From: an uncultured Lachnospiraceae bacterium
GTDB lineage: Bacteria; Bacillota; Clostridia; Lachnospirales; Lachnospiraceae
DNA length: 39,297 bases
Direction of reading: 5' to 3'
NCBI GenBank assembly: GCA_902788645.1
Contig: CADAKW010000007.1
Coordinates: 1 to 39,297, forward strand
In this document: positions 8,771 through 16,614 of the stretch, in pieces
How positions within the stretch are numbered: the first letter of the stretch is position 1
Layout of the letters: every line of letters begins with the position of its first letter
The notes under the pieces: model-generated
Told to the model about the DNA's origin: nothing
What the model saw: only the letters and a program-made list of their open reading frames with translations
Databases searched by the model: none
Program-made: the position numbers and the translations under genes

Positions 8771-9349
8771 TTATTTTTTCCCTTTTAACTGCTCTCTGAT
8801 CACGCTGCCTGCCGTATCCTTGTCTCCTGATACACATGCCACAATATACTTTCCGCTCTGAAGGATCACGGCATCATCAATCTTTTTGGCCTCCTTGGGC
8901 AGATAATCCTGAAAAGACTGCTGCATATCTGTCAGATGCTTCTGTACATTTTCAATCTCCTGATCCATCCGGTCTCCGTCTTTTACAGTAACGATCAGCA
9001 GTTCATCTGCACTTGTGCCTTCTCCCATATACAGATCTGTTTTGGTGTCCTCCGAAGATACTGTTATCATACTTTGCGCAACAGAGTCGTCCATCTTCTC
9101 CAGCTTTGTATCAAAATCTACCTTCTCGATCACTGTCCGGGCAAATACCTTCGTATCCAATGCCGCCGTCTCCGTGTTCTCCTTGTCCTTCCCGTCGTCC
9201 CCGGAGGTAAAGCTGCGATCCTCTATATCTGCTGACACCACCGTGCCGGCACTGATCTCCATCCGAAATGCCCAGAACGAAACAGCCAGCATCAGCACGC
9301 CACATACCAGCAGGATCATAAGCTGTTTCTTCTCTTTATTTACAACCAT
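8771..9349 (-). CDS. DUF4358-family membrane-anchored extracellular protein
   Basis: A 192-residue protein with one N-terminal membrane segment (about 9-27), a charged linker (40-62) and a C-terminal domain with DELLIVTVKDGD, a helical stretch QSFQDYLPKEAKKIDDAV and GKYIVACVSGDKD. This pattern is known from DUF4358 proteins, whose function is not established and which often sit beside MBOAT/DHHW genes in Lachnospiraceae-type genomes. It is the first gene of the unit, 30 bases before the DHHW lipoprotein gene, with SD GAGGG and the promoter at 9405-9434. A role as accessory or scaffold of the acylation machinery is inferred from position only. Confidence 0.75.
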   Translation of the reverse strand: MVVNKEKKQLMILLVCGVLMLAVSFWAFRMEISAGTVVSADIEDRSFTSGDDGKDKENTETAALDTKVFARTVIEKVDFDTKLEKMDDSVAQSMITVSSEDTKTDLYMGEGTSADELLIVTVKDGDRMDQEIENVQKHLTDMQQSFQDYLPKEAKKIDDAVILQSGKYIVACVSGDKDTAGSVIREQLKGKK

Positions 9350-9374
9350 TGGTAACCCTCATTTCAATGTTCTC

Positions 9375-9390
9375 ATTTGTACTTACAAAT
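9375..9390. promoter_or_regulatory. Perfect 7-bp palindrome just after the transcription start (candidate operator)
   Basis: ATTTGTA and TACAAAT flank a 2-base centre. It lies at about +8 to +24 relative to the predicted start of the acylation unit, a usual place for a repressor site. As RNA it would be only a weak AT hairpin, so a DNA-level role is more likely. Confidence 0.4.
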
Positions 9391-9404
9391 AAAGCACCAA
9401 TATG

Positions 9405-9434
9405 ATTATATATTCGTCATTTCCTATAAGTCAA
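9405..9434 (-). promoter_or_regulatory. SigmaA-type promoter of the DUF4358-DHHW-MBOAT-DHHW unit
   Basis: On the minus strand TTGACT (9429-9434) and TATAAT (9405-9410) are separated by 18 bases. The start would fall near 9398, about 50 bases before the DUF4358 ATG. Confidence 0.65.
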
Positions 9435-9502
9435 TACATTTTATCTTTTTTGCACAATTCCCCTGATACCATGATGCGGATCAGCCATTGCCGCCCTTGT
9501 CT

Positions 9503-10462
9503 TTATAAAGCTCCCAGACGTTTCAGCGCCTCCTGTGGGATCGTGGTATGACAGGCAATATTTAATATACTTTCCGTCTCATGGGCTGCATTATAATACC
9601 ACATGGCGGCTTCCTGATATTCACTGCATGCCTCGTAATATGCACCAAGCTCACAGCACAGCTCCGCACAGCCTCCCATGGCAGTCCCCTTGAGACTGTA
9701 TGTCATAAAATGATGCACGTCCCCCCTGAGCCGGTAGATATGCGCCAGCACGCAAACCGCCTCCATAACCTCCGCTTCGCTGCGGGACTGCTGCTCTGCG
9801 GACTCCAGAAAGGTTTCCTCTGCCGCCAGAAAATCCCGATCCTCCCCGGCAATAAAAAGCTCCATGGCGTACATATGATGCAGCTTTGGAGACAGAGCGA
9901 TCCCCTGACCGTGAAGCCTCCGCAGGGCAGCCAGATCTCTGGAGCCATGCCGGCTCTGGGGCCGGTGAAGGATCTCAATCTCACTGTCAAATACAACCGG
10001 ATCAAGACGCAGTGTTTCATGAATAGGATCGATCCATGTAAACTCTCTCTGTCTGCGGTAAAGCTTCGGGCGAAGCTCCTTCTCAAAATTCCCTGTTGTA
10101 TTGTAATCCCCCAGATCATTACAGTAATACATCTGCACGATCTCTACCTCCGGCAAAAGCACCTCCTTGAGCTGCTGCAGCTTCCTGTGATTGTCCGGGT
10201 CCACAAGCTCATCGGCATCTGCAGTATAAATATATTCCATAACAGCCTTTGAGGCCGCAAAGTTTCTGGCAGCCGAAAAATCATCGATCCACGTAAAATC
10301 GTATATCTTGTCTGTATAGCGGGACGCAATCTCTTTGGTCCTGTCCGTAGAGCCCGTATCCACAATAATGATCTCGTCCATAAGATCAGCCAGGGAATCA
10401 AGACAGCGCGCCAGCACCTTTTCTTCGTTCTTTACGATCATACATAAGCTGAATGTGGTCAT
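9503..10462 (-). CDS. GT2-family glycosyltransferase with TPR-like C-terminus
   Basis: A 319-residue cytoplasmic protein. The GT-A fold of family 2 is evident from MIVKNEEKVLARCLDSL at the N-terminus, the nucleotide-sugar motif VDTGSTDRTKEIA (34-46), and a metal-binding DAD at 82-84 in TADADELV. The conserved HETLR segment follows, and the C-terminal 130 residues are helical and resemble tetratricopeptide repeats (YAMELFIAGEDRD, LAHIYRLRGDVHHF, GAYYEACSEYQEAAMWYY). This arrangement occurs in SunS-like and other TPR-containing GT2 enzymes; acceptor and sugar donor are not predictable. The SD GGAAGG precedes the ATG. The gene follows azlD by 15 bases and is probably the last gene of that transcript; no clear T-tract terminator follows. 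Confidence 0.85.
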   Translation of the reverse strand: MTTFSLCMIVKNEEKVLARCLDSLADLMDEIIIVDTGSTDRTKEIASRYTDKIYDFTWIDDFSAARNFAASKAVMEYIYTADADELVDPDNHRKLQQLKEVLLPEVEIVQMYYCNDLGDYNTTGNFEKELRPKLYRRQREFTWIDPIHETLRLDPVVFDSEIEILHRPQSRHGSRDLAALRRLHGQGIALSPKLHHMYAMELFIAGEDRDFLAAEETFLESAEQQSRSEAEVMEAVCVLAHIYRLRGDVHHFMTYSLKGTAMGGCAELCCELGAYYEACSEYQEAAMWYYNAAHETESILNIACHTTIPQEALKRLGAL

Positions 10463-10477
10463 TCCCGCCCTTCCTTT

Positions 10478-10795
10478 CTACAAAAGCACCCGGAGCAGCT
10501 CCACCAAAAATGCAGCCGCACACGCTCCTACCGCCACCTGCAAAAGTCCTTTTCTGCGATACGCCAGAATCAGCGCCACAACAGTTCCTGCCGTCCCGGA
10601 AGCCATAGAGCCCGTAGATGTAAAGATTGCCGGAAACGTCATCGCCCCCAGCACCGCATAAGGCACGTAGAATAAAAAGGAACGGATAAATTGATTTTCC
10701 AGCTTCCCTCTGCAAAGTACAAAGGGAATCATACGGATCAGGTAAGTAACCCCTGCACAAATGAACAAATATATAAAGAATTTCATCGTCTGCAT
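10478..10795 (-). CDS. azlD: AzlD-type small subunit of a branched-chain amino acid exporter
   Basis: The product is 105 residues with four hydrophobic segments. The N-terminal YLIRMIPFVLCRG and central FLFYVPYAVLGAMTFPAIF are characteristic of AzlD/YgaH proteins. AzlD pairs with AzlC in the inner membrane to export branched-chain amino acids or their analogues. azlC lies upstream in the same direction, though the 97-base gap is longer than usual for this pair. The SD AGGAAAGG is 15 bases before the ATG at 10795, somewhat far; a second Met three codons on is a possible start. Confidence 0.85.
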   Translation of the reverse strand: MQTMKFFIYLFICAGVTYLIRMIPFVLCRGKLENQFIRSFLFYVPYAVLGAMTFPAIFTSTGSMASGTAGTVVALILAYRRKGLLQVAVGACAAAFLVELLRVLL

Positions 10796-10892
10796 ATTGA
10801 TATAACCAAACCTTTCCTAAGCCCTGCCGTTTTCATACCGCAGGCACATCATATACGAACCGGCCCGCCCATCACACCAAAATGGTACAGGG

Positions 10893-11582
10893 CTATTCCT
10901 CAATGGGATGCAGCCACGCTCCCAGCGCTGACGCTGCAACGGCACAGATAATGATCACAAATCCGGAAGACACCTGCTTTAAAAACGGGATCCAGCGGAA
11001 ACAACAGCTCATAGCCACCGCTGCCAGTATGACCTTCAGACAGGCGCTGTCCTCCCTCGCCTGTGGGATAATGATCGCCAAAAACATACCATAGATGGCA
11101 ATGCCAAGGGCATCACTGACCATAGGCGGCAATACGCCTCCCAACAGCGCACCAAACAATGTGCCCGCCTGCCAGCCCACAAAAGGAATACTGATCAATC
11201 CATATAAATAATACTTTCCCACCTCTCCGCTGCGGCTTGATGCCACACCAAAGATCTCATCGGTAATGCCGTAGCTTATGGCAAAACGATGGGGTAACGT
11301 CATGGAATTGTCCAGCTTCTGGGACAATGAAAGGGACATCAGGGCATAGCGCAGATTTATAATGAACTCCGTCAGCGCCATCTCCATATAAGCTCCACCG
11401 GCTGCCATAATATCCAATCCGGCAAACTGGCCGGCCGAGGTCAGATTGGTCACAGAGATCAGCAATGCCTGCCACCAGGTCATCCCCACAGATACCGCCA
11501 TCAGGCCAAAGGTAAAACTTACCGGTACATATCCCATAGCAATGGGGATGCCATCCCGCATCCCCCGTTTAAAATCATCCAT
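10893..11582 (-). CDS. azlC: AzlC-type large subunit of a branched-chain amino acid exporter
   Basis: A 229-residue membrane protein with the AzlC signature: a start GMRDGIPIAMGYVPVSFTFG, then NLTSAGQFAGLDIMAAGG and YALMSLSLSQKLD, ITDEIFGVASSR and five or more hydrophobic segments. Together with AzlD it exports branched-chain amino acids. The SD AGGAGAAAG lies before the ATG. The 3' half of a 6-bp RNA hairpin (11593-11610) contains the AGGA of this SD, so translation could be damped by structure. The gene follows ydcF by 47 bases and precedes azlD. Confidence 0.9.
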   Translation of the reverse strand: MDDFKRGMRDGIPIAMGYVPVSFTFGLMAVSVGMTWWQALLISVTNLTSAGQFAGLDIMAAGGAYMEMALTEFIINLRYALMSLSLSQKLDNSMTLPHRFAISYGITDEIFGVASSRSGEVGKYYLYGLISIPFVGWQAGTLFGALLGGVLPPMVSDALGIAIYGMFLAIIIPQAREDSACLKVILAAVAMSCCFRWIPFLKQVSSGFVIIICAVAASALGAWLHPIEE

Positions 11583-11592
11583 CGTATCTTTC

Positions 11593-11610
11593 TCCTGCCC
11601 CTTTGCAGGA
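11593..11610 (-). promoter_or_regulatory. Hairpin that sequesters the azlC ribosome binding site
   Basis: In the mRNA TCCTGC pairs with GCAGGA across a 6-base loop, and the AGGA of the SD is inside the 3' arm. The stem is short (6 bp) but GC-containing. Whether it regulates or merely tunes expression is unknown. Confidence 0.35.
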
Positions 11611-11629
11611 CTCCTATTCTATATTGTAT

Positions 11630-12394
11630 CTATATCTGCCCGCACAGCTTGTACTTGATCACCGCAAAGGCTTCTCTCACATACATATTGGGTACTGTAT
11701 ACCATTTTATCACAGAACCAAGCCCCTGTACATGTGTCATCCCCTTTTTCTGTGCGATCTTCACGGCACGGTAAATATGAAACCGGTTACTGACCAGCAC
11801 AACCTTCGCTTTTGGTGACGACAGCTTTTTCAGACTGTATTCCAGATTCTGATCGGTATTGACCGAACGGTCCTCTGGGATCAGGCGCTCCCTTGATATC
11901 CCGCGTTTTACCAGATAATCACACATTGCCTGCGCCTCACTGATATCCTCTCCGGGACCCCGGCCTCCAGACAACACTGCCCTTGTATCCGGATTCTCCT
12001 GCAGATAATCATATGCCTTTTCCAGACGCTTTTCCAGATTGTACGATGGTCTCCTGCCGATGACTCTGGCTCCCAGCACGATCGCATAATCCGCTCCCTG
12101 ATCCGGCTGACTTCTGCCATATCCTATAATAACGCCCTCTGTCACCAGAAATATCACAACAAACAGTCCTGCCACCGCCATAATACACAGACGCAGCTTC
12201 TCCGGCATGTGATACCCCTGACGCTGCAGGAAAAACAACAATCCGTCACATGCCAGCAGTCCCGCTCCCGCAAGCAGCCAGAACCATGTAAACCTGTTGG
12301 TGGTATCTACCGCTGTAATATACAGCACAAAATAGCCAATGCATAAAGCTGCCAGAATCAGTAGTCCTATCATCACTGCTTTTTTCCTCTTCAT
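11630..12394 (-). CDS. ydcF: YdcF/SanA-type (DUF218) membrane protein
   Basis: A 254-residue protein with three N-terminal membrane helices (about 5-28, 35-55, 68-92) followed by a DUF218 domain: DYAIVLGARVIG, LSGGRGPGEDISEAQAM (conserved Gly-rich and Glu residues), VNTDQNLEYSL and VVLVSNRFHIYRA. DUF218 proteins (ElyC, SanA, YdcF) are linked to envelope polymer and lipid-carrier homeostasis, but the reaction is not settled. An open frame runs upstream to 12802, but that part is antiphase to the PBP gene; the ATG at 12394 has AGAGGAAGTG 8 bases upstream, so it is the real start. It follows the PBP gene by 34 bases, consistent with an envelope role. Confidence 0.85.
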   Translation of the reverse strand: MKRKKAVMIGLLILAALCIGYFVLYITAVDTTNRFTWFWLLAGAGLLACDGLLFFLQRQGYHMPEKLRLCIMAVAGLFVVIFLVTEGVIIGYGRSQPDQGADYAIVLGARVIGRRPSYNLEKRLEKAYDYLQENPDTRAVLSGGRGPGEDISEAQAMCDYLVKRGISRERLIPEDRSVNTDQNLEYSLKKLSSPKAKVVLVSNRFHIYRAVKIAQKKGMTHVQGLGSVIKWYTVPNMYVREAFAVIKYKLCGQI

Positions 12395-12428
12395 ACCGGT
12401 CACTTCCTCTTGTATCCACAGGTTCGGA

Positions 12429-14966
12429 TTACTCTCCCGTGACATCCTCCACCGTTGTCTCCTGCCCCACATCATCATAATTGGTGTCATCCTGAGCAGG
12501 CTTCTGCGGCTTTGCAGTCGCTGCAGTGGTGTTATCACCGCTATTGTCCCCCTGACTGTCATCCGGTGTAGTCTGATCGGTGCCATTATCTCCCTGCGGT
12601 TTATCTGTCTTAACCGGCTCTGTATCTGTATCCTCCGTCTCCGTCTTGGTAGCATCCGGATCAACGGTTTCCTTTGGTTCCTTTGTTGCCTTGGCACTCT
12701 CTGTGGTTGTGGTATAGTCCTTGCTGTCCCCGTCAGAGCTTCCGGTGTCATATACAAAGTCCGCATACTCCAGACCGCTATGGATATCCTCCATAAACTC
12801 ATGCCAGATGTACAGAGGATATGTGCTTCCGTACAGATTGCTTACAGCCCTCGGATTGTCGTAACCAACCCAGACAGCTGTAGAATAATACGGTGTATAT
12901 CCACAGAACCAGCCATCCTTTTTATCACTGGTAGTACCGGTCTTGCCGGCACATGCCATATTACTGAGCTGCTTGCCTGCTGCCGTACCACGCACCAGTA
13001 CTCCTTTCAGGATATCTGTCATGGCTTCTGCAGCCTCCGGCTTATATACCTGCTTCTGTTTTGTAAGTTTATTCATATTGACGATCACATTGCCGTCATA
13101 ATCCGTAATCTTCTTGATACAGGTTGGATTACGGAATTTGCCGTTGTTGACAAGGGTGGCATATGCCGATGCCATCTCCACCGTGCTGGCACCGTTGGTG
13201 AGACCACCGAGGGATGCCGCCGGTACATAATCGCTGTCCACGATCTTGGAAAAGTTCATTTTCTTGACATAGCTTAAGCCCACTGCCGGTGTCAGCTCCT
13301 CAAAGATCCTCCATGCAACGACGTTCTTAGACTTCTCCACTGCGGTACGCAGCGGGATCTTGCCAAGATAACGGCCGTCTGCGTTTCGCGGACCGTCTTT
13401 AAAATACGTATCGTCTACGATGCTGTTGGCAGTATATCCATGCTCCAGCGCCGGTGTATAGACTGCGATCGGCTTAAAACAGCTTCCCGGCTGGCGATAA
13501 CTCTGGAATCCACGGTTAATGGTGTAGCCGCTTGTGGATTTCTGCTTGCGTCCGCCAACGATCGCAACGACTTTTCCTGTCTTGTTATTGATACAGGTGG
13601 CTGCTCCCTGCATAGCATAAACGCCCTTTGTCTTCTCCGTAAAGCCCGCCAGCTGGTCATTGACCGCTTTCTGAAGCTTCGCCTGTATCTTTTTATTCAG
13701 GGATGTATATATATTGTATCCGGCCGAATGAAGCAGCTTATAACACTCCTCATAGGAATCCTTATACTCCGTATCATAGCTGGCGCGGTCGGCATCCGAT
13801 GAAAACTCGTACCGGAACTCAAAGCCCTGCTTCTGCATCAATGCCTTGGTCGCACAGCTCACTGCATAGGTCGTGAGATAATTCTGATTCTTGATCTCCT
13901 TTGCCGGTTTCATCACAATATCAGAATAATATGCATCGCTGTACTCTGCTGCCGAGATAAATTTCTGGGACAGCATCTGATCGAGAATACGGTTTTTACG
14001 CTTGACCGTATTGTCAAAATGCTCCAGCGGATCGTAGCTCTGAGGACGGTTTGGAATAGAACATACAAATGCCACCTCTGCCAGATTCAGATCCGATGCA
14101 GACTTACTGAAATAACCGCGGCTGGCTGCCTCGATACCATAATAGCCGTTTGCAAAAAATACATTGTTGATATAAAACTCCAGGATCTGGTCCTTGGAAT
14201 ATTTCTTCTCCATCTCCGTAGCCACAAAAATCTCCTTGACCTTACGGGAGTAGGATTTATCCGTATACGGCAGATAATCCGTAAAAATATTACGGGCAAG
14301 CTGCTGTGTAATGGTGCTGGCACCTCTGGTGGCATCCTGTCCTCTCAGTTTGTTGAGAAACAAAGTGACTCCCGCGCTGACCAGTGCCTTTGGATCATAA
14401 CCGGCATGCTTGTAAAAATCACGGTCCTCGGTAACCACAAACGCATCCTTCACATACTGTGGGATCTTGTCAAAGGTCAGGTAATAGGAATCATGATCTC
14501 CCTTGAGCTTTGCCAGAACCTTTCCGTTGGAATCATAAATAAAGCTTGCCTCAGAAGACTTAAAGGTATCCTCGGTGGATGCCTGAACCATCTTTCTTGC
14601 CTCTGACTGCCATTTCAGCAGCGTGTTGCCATACTTAAAATAAAACAATCCAACGACTGCCAGAATTGCCAGCAGGATCAGCAAAAATAATATCTTAAAG
14701 AACAAACGAAGCTTTGGATGCTTCTTTTTGCGTTTTGCCTTTCGTCCTTTGCCCGTCTGTGCTGCAGAGACCGGTCTCTTTGCAGACGGATTTGATGCAC
14801 TCTTTCCGGAAGCTGTACCGTAGGAGGCAGCACTTCTGCCCGCGCCTGTGCTTCTCGTTCCATAGGAAGTGGTGCTTCTGCCTGCACCCGCGCTTCTTGT
14901 ACCATAGGAAGATGTGCTTCTTCTTGCAGAGTTTCCTGATGCTCTGCCTCTTTCTGAATAATTCAT
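12429..14966 (-). CDS. Class A penicillin-binding protein (PBP1a-type transglycosylase/transpeptidase)
   Basis: An 845-residue bifunctional peptidoglycan synthase. The N-terminal cytoplasmic tail (1-85) carries a Ser/Gly/Arg/Tyr-rich tandem repeat (SYGTRSxGAGRS) and a Lys/Arg patch; the membrane helix is 88-110. The GT51 domain has EDRDFYKH (catalytic Glu180) and GASTITQQLARN (215-226). The transpeptidase domain has SCFK (Ser495, Lys498), SKN (546-548) and KTGT (675-678). The C-terminal 100 residues are an acidic Thr/Asp/Pro-rich extracellular tail. It polymerises lipid II and cross-links stems at the outer membrane face. The ATG at 14966 is preferred over 14999: AAAGG lies 13 bases upstream and the family tail begins there. 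It is the first gene of a five-gene run ending with the GT2 gene. Confidence 0.95.
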   Translation of the reverse strand: MNYSERGRASGNSARRSTSSYGTRSAGAGRSTTSYGTRSTGAGRSAASYGTASGKSASNPSAKRPVSAAQTGKGRKAKRKKKHPKLRLFFKILFLLILLAILAVVGLFYFKYGNTLLKWQSEARKMVQASTEDTFKSSEASFIYDSNGKVLAKLKGDHDSYYLTFDKIPQYVKDAFVVTEDRDFYKHAGYDPKALVSAGVTLFLNKLRGQDATRGASTITQQLARNIFTDYLPYTDKSYSRKVKEIFVATEMEKKYSKDQILEFYINNVFFANGYYGIEAASRGYFSKSASDLNLAEVAFVCSIPNRPQSYDPLEHFDNTVKRKNRILDQMLSQKFISAAEYSDAYYSDIVMKPAKEIKNQNYLTTYAVSCATKALMQKQGFEFRYEFSSDADRASYDTEYKDSYEECYKLLHSAGYNIYTSLNKKIQAKLQKAVNDQLAGFTEKTKGVYAMQGAATCINNKTGKVVAIVGGRKQKSTSGYTINRGFQSYRQPGSCFKPIAVYTPALEHGYTANSIVDDTYFKDGPRNADGRYLGKIPLRTAVEKSKNVVAWRIFEELTPAVGLSYVKKMNFSKIVDSDYVPAASLGGLTNGASTVEMASAYATLVNNGKFRNPTCIKKITDYDGNVIVNMNKLTKQKQVYKPEAAEAMTDILKGVLVRGTAAGKQLSNMACAGKTGTTSDKKDGWFCGYTPYYSTAVWVGYDNPRAVSNLYGSTYPLYIWHEFMEDIHSGLEYADFVYDTGSSDGDSKDYTTTTESAKATKEPKETVDPDATKTETEDTDTEPVKTDKPQGDNGTDQTTPDDSQGDNSGDNTTAATAKPQKPAQDDTNYDDVGQETTVEDVTGE

Positions 14967-15024
14967 ACTTTTATCACGCCTTTCTAATGTGGTTATCATA
15001 GCATATTTCTTTCAAAATTGCACC

Positions 15025-15053
15025 ATTATACCGTCGTTTTCATAAATTCATAA
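15025..15053 (-). promoter_or_regulatory. Probable promoter of the PBP gene
   Basis: A perfect TATAAT (15025-15030, minus strand) lies about 60 bases before the ATG. The -35 region at 17-base spacing is TTATGA, a weak match. Confidence 0.45.
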
Positions 15054-15123
15054 GATTCTTGTCATATTTATTTCTTAAATAATTAAGAAATACAGATTAT
15101 TTCCCCCAATTTTTATTCCCGCT

Positions 15124-15151
15124 GTATATTTTTCGGCAATCGGGCAAAAAT
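15124..15151 (+). promoter_or_regulatory. SigmaF/sigmaG-like forespore promoter of spoIIR
   Basis: GTATA (15124-15128) and GGCAAAAAT (15143-15151) match the forespore pattern GYATA and GGnnAnAnT, with 14 bases between. It lies 60 bases upstream of the spoIIR start. In Bacillus, spoIIR is a sigmaF gene, which agrees with this reading. Confidence 0.6.
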
Positions 15152-15211
15152 CTTCATATCGATCAACAAAATGTTTCGCGGACATACATAAAAACGGAAA
15201 GGAATATAAAT

Positions 15212-15976
15212 ATGTATCGTATATCAAACAATTCAAAAAATAACAAAAAGGTACGCTGGGTCCTTTTGGAACAGCTGCCAACAATATTGTCCCCCAAAAT
15301 ACTCATTTTGATCTTCCTGTACGCCATGGCTTTTACACTGCTGCTATTGGGACTGCGGATCCTGCATTGCGAAACCTCCCTGTCCCGCAGCGTTTCCTCT
15401 GTTACATCAACTGCAGGCCCTGATACCGTTCTGACCGGACACCGGGAATCTCCCGAAAAAATCCAGGAAAATATTGCCTCTCAGGTGATCCGTCTCCATG
15501 TTATTGCCAACAGCGACACAAAGAGGGATCAGGCATTAAAGCTCAAGGTGCGCAATGCTATCATCAATAGCCTCCGGAACAGCCTGAACAATACATCCTC
15601 CGTGCGGGATGCCAGAAATCAGATCTTATCCCAGATTCCCGCCGTAGAGCAGAAGGCACAGGAAACGATCTGCCGGGAGGGCTTTTCCTATCCGGTCAGT
15701 GTCACCCTCGGAAACCAGTATTTCCCCGTAAAGGATTATGGCGACCTGCGTTTCCCGGCAGGTAATTATGAAGCCCTGTGCGTGCGCATTGGTGCCGCCT
15801 CCGGCCACAACTGGTGGTGCGTGCTCTTTCCAAGTCTCTGCTTCGTGGATGAAACCCATGCCGTAGTCCCGGCAGATTCCAGAAAAAAGCTGCAGCGCTC
15901 CCTTTCCCCGGAGGAATATGAATCACTGGAAATCCATTCTGCAGCCTGCGACTGGATCCGTGATAAGCTGGATTAA
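15212..15976 (+). CDS. spoIIR: Stage II sporulation protein R
   Basis: A 254-residue protein with one N-terminal membrane segment (about 29-50) and the SpoIIR core: IASQVIRLHVIANSDTKRDQ (about 88-107), LKLKVRNAI, VSVTLGNQYFPVKDYGDLRFPAGNYEALCVRIG, then NWWCVLFPSLCFVDE. SpoIIR is made in the forespore, exported to the intermembrane space and triggers SpoIIGA to process pro-sigmaE in the mother cell, so its presence marks an endospore former. The SD AAAGGAAT lies before the ATG and a sigmaF-like promoter lies upstream. An 11-bp hairpin follows at 16041-16068. It is transcribed divergently from the PBP gene. Confidence 0.93.
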   Translation: MYRISNNSKNNKKVRWVLLEQLPTILSPKILILIFLYAMAFTLLLLGLRILHCETSLSRSVSSVTSTAGPDTVLTGHRESPEKIQENIASQVIRLHVIANSDTKRDQALKLKVRNAIINSLRNSLNNTSSVRDARNQILSQIPAVEQKAQETICREGFSYPVSVTLGNQYFPVKDYGDLRFPAGNYEALCVRIGAASGHNWWCVLFPSLCFVDETHAVVPADSRKKLQRSLSPEEYESLEIHSAACDWIRDKLD

Positions 15977-16040
15977 CTCCTTCCGGGAGCTGTTTTTCAT
16001 CCGCCCGGCTGGACATTCTCTCCCACATCCCGTACAATAA

Positions 16041-16068
16041 CAAGGGCAAAACCAGCGTTTTGCCCTTG
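16041..16068 (+). terminator. Stem-loop downstream of spoIIR
   Basis: CAAGGGCAAAA pairs perfectly with TTTTGCCCTTG around a 6-base loop. It is followed by ATTTGCTCT, a weak T tract. The symmetric A/T edges would allow function in both directions. Confidence 0.6.
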
Positions 16069-16173
16069 ATTTGCTCTACATCACGAGCATTTTCCTATGC
16101 ACTAACAAGGGAAAAATTTCGCTATTGTACCCGGGGTCTAAAACCTGCGGGACGGGAAAGGATACCTGTCATT

Positions 16174-16614
16174 ATGAATGAAAATGTACTGATCTCTATT
16201 GTCGGCCGCCATCTGACGGATGACGAGGAAAACACCATCGAAACAAAGCAGTCGGGAAAATATGCGTTTTTTCAGGGAAAGCATATTATCCGGTACGAGG
16301 AATATCCGGATCTCGAGGATAACACCGACACCCCTCCGGCAGCAGTTCCCTGTATGCTGAAAATTGATCCGGATAATGTCATATTAAGTAAAAAAGGAGC
16401 TGCACCGGTAAAAATGCATTTTTCACCTGGTACAGCTCATAAAACGCTTTATCAGACCCCGCTCGGAGCGCTGCCTCTCAGTATCGACACTTCCGATCTG
16501 AAGGTCACCGAAGAGGATGGGGTGATCTCTGTAGATCTGTCATACCGGCTCCACATGAATGGCAGTCCCATCAGTGAATGCAGCATGTCCATATCTATCG
16601 TAGAAACATCGTAA
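16174..16614 (+). CDS. DUF1934 family protein (YwiB-like)
   Basis: A 146-residue cytoplasmic beta-rich protein. It has the family layout: start VLISIVGRHLTD, then EENTIETKQSGKYAFFQGKH, YEEYPD, a middle strand pattern with LSKKGA and MHFSPGTAHKTLYQTPLG, and a final ISVDLSYRLHMNGSPISECSMSISI. DUF1934 proteins adopt a calycin-like barrel in solved examples; the ligand is unknown. The ATG at 16174 is chosen for the SD GGAAAGGAT; a longer frame back to 16060 runs through the hairpin region and lacks homology. Its stop codon directly abuts the stop of the convergent membrane-protein gene. Confidence 0.8.
   Translation: MNENVLISIVGRHLTDDEENTIETKQSGKYAFFQGKHIIRYEEYPDLEDNTDTPPAAVPCMLKIDPDNVILSKKGAAPVKMHFSPGTAHKTLYQTPLGALPLSIDTSDLKVTEEDGVISVDLSYRLHMNGSPISECSMSISIVETS

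Noticed and set aside
9435-9502. Terminator after the GT2 gene
   Set aside because: A bulged CTGAT/ATCAG hairpin is present but no T run follows on the minus strand, so it is not called.
15075-15284. 69-codon minus-strand frame
   Set aside because: It lies opposite the spoIIR promoter and start, has no SD, and encodes no recognisable sequence.
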